A stretch of DNA of 5,559 nucleotides from an uncultured Caulobacteraceae bacterium (GTDB lineage: Bacteria > Pseudomonadota > Alphaproteobacteria > Caulobacterales > Caulobacteraceae). The translations under genes and the position numbers were made by a program. The notes beneath the pieces are model-generated. The model was not told the DNA's origin. It saw only the letters and a program-made list of their open reading frames with translations, and ran no database searches. The stretch's first letter is position 1, and each line of letters starts with the position of its first letter. The stretch is from the NCBI GenBank assembly GCA_946482375.1, contig CAMLRH010000186.1, positions 1 to 5,559 of the forward strand. Direction: 5' to 3'. Below, in pieces: positions 5,513 through 5,559 of the stretch.

Positions 5513-5540
5513 ACGCGTCTCCTAAGCGGCCCTTAAGGGC
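5503..5540 (+). terminator. Hairpin plus palindrome at the end of the methyltransferase operon, possible terminator
   Basis: GAGACG (5503-5508) pairs with CGTCTC (5516-5521) over a 7-nt loop that includes most of the stop codon. A perfect 12-bp palindrome, GCCCTTAAGGGC, lies at 5529-5540. No clear T-run follows; the next bases (GTCGGTTTAC) are only mildly T-rich, so this is not a classic intrinsic terminator. It may instead stabilise the 3' end, or the palindrome may be a control site for a gene beyond the window. I see nothing coding in 5513-5559. Confidence 0.35.
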
Positions 5541-5559
5541 GTCGGTTTACATCGTTTCC

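Overview
The window is GC-rich chromosomal DNA from an alphaproteobacterium. The codon use, the TlyA and TrmA-family methyltransferase neighbourhood and the paired glycine-zipper envelope proteins are most like Caulobacterales such as Brevundimonas or Caulobacter. That placement is inferred from protein style and was not checked by a search. There are six protein genes, little intergenic space, and no sign of a tRNA, rRNA, CRISPR array, insertion sequence or phage gene.

Layout. Bases 1-1179 (minus) hold the first 393 residues of an amidase-signature enzyme with a Tat-type lipoprotein signal; its 3' end lies outside the window. A 68-bp divergent gap separates it from tlyA (plus, 1248-2021), a ribosomal RNA 2'-O-methyltransferase with its catalytic tetrad intact. 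Convergent to tlyA, with a 9-bp gap, is a two-gene minus-strand operon (3104 down to 2031). It encodes two secreted paralogous glycine-zipper proteins. A strong intrinsic terminator for this operon lies inside the last codons of tlyA. A 123-bp divergent region with two inverted repeats leads to a second operon on the plus strand. That operon holds a TrmA/RlmC/RlmD-family RNA uracil-5-methyltransferase (3228-4463) and, 2 bp later, an uncharacterised class I SAM methyltransferase (4466-5512). The last 47 bases carry a hairpin and a 12-bp palindrome, with no gene seen.

How the genes relate. Two of the three methyltransferases modify structured RNA, most likely rRNA, and the third is co-translated with one of them but has no evident substrate. 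The glycine-zipper pair sits between these modification genes in the opposite orientation, with its own promoter region and terminator, and looks like an independent envelope cassette. The amidase is unrelated to the rest.

I see no clear previously undescribed multi-gene system. The points most worth a second look are the gapless four-cysteine/glycine-zipper architecture shared by the two envelope paralogs, the operon terminator that encodes the tail of TlyA on the other strand, the loss of one Fe-S ligand cysteine in the uracil methyltransferase, and the orphan methyltransferase coupled to it.
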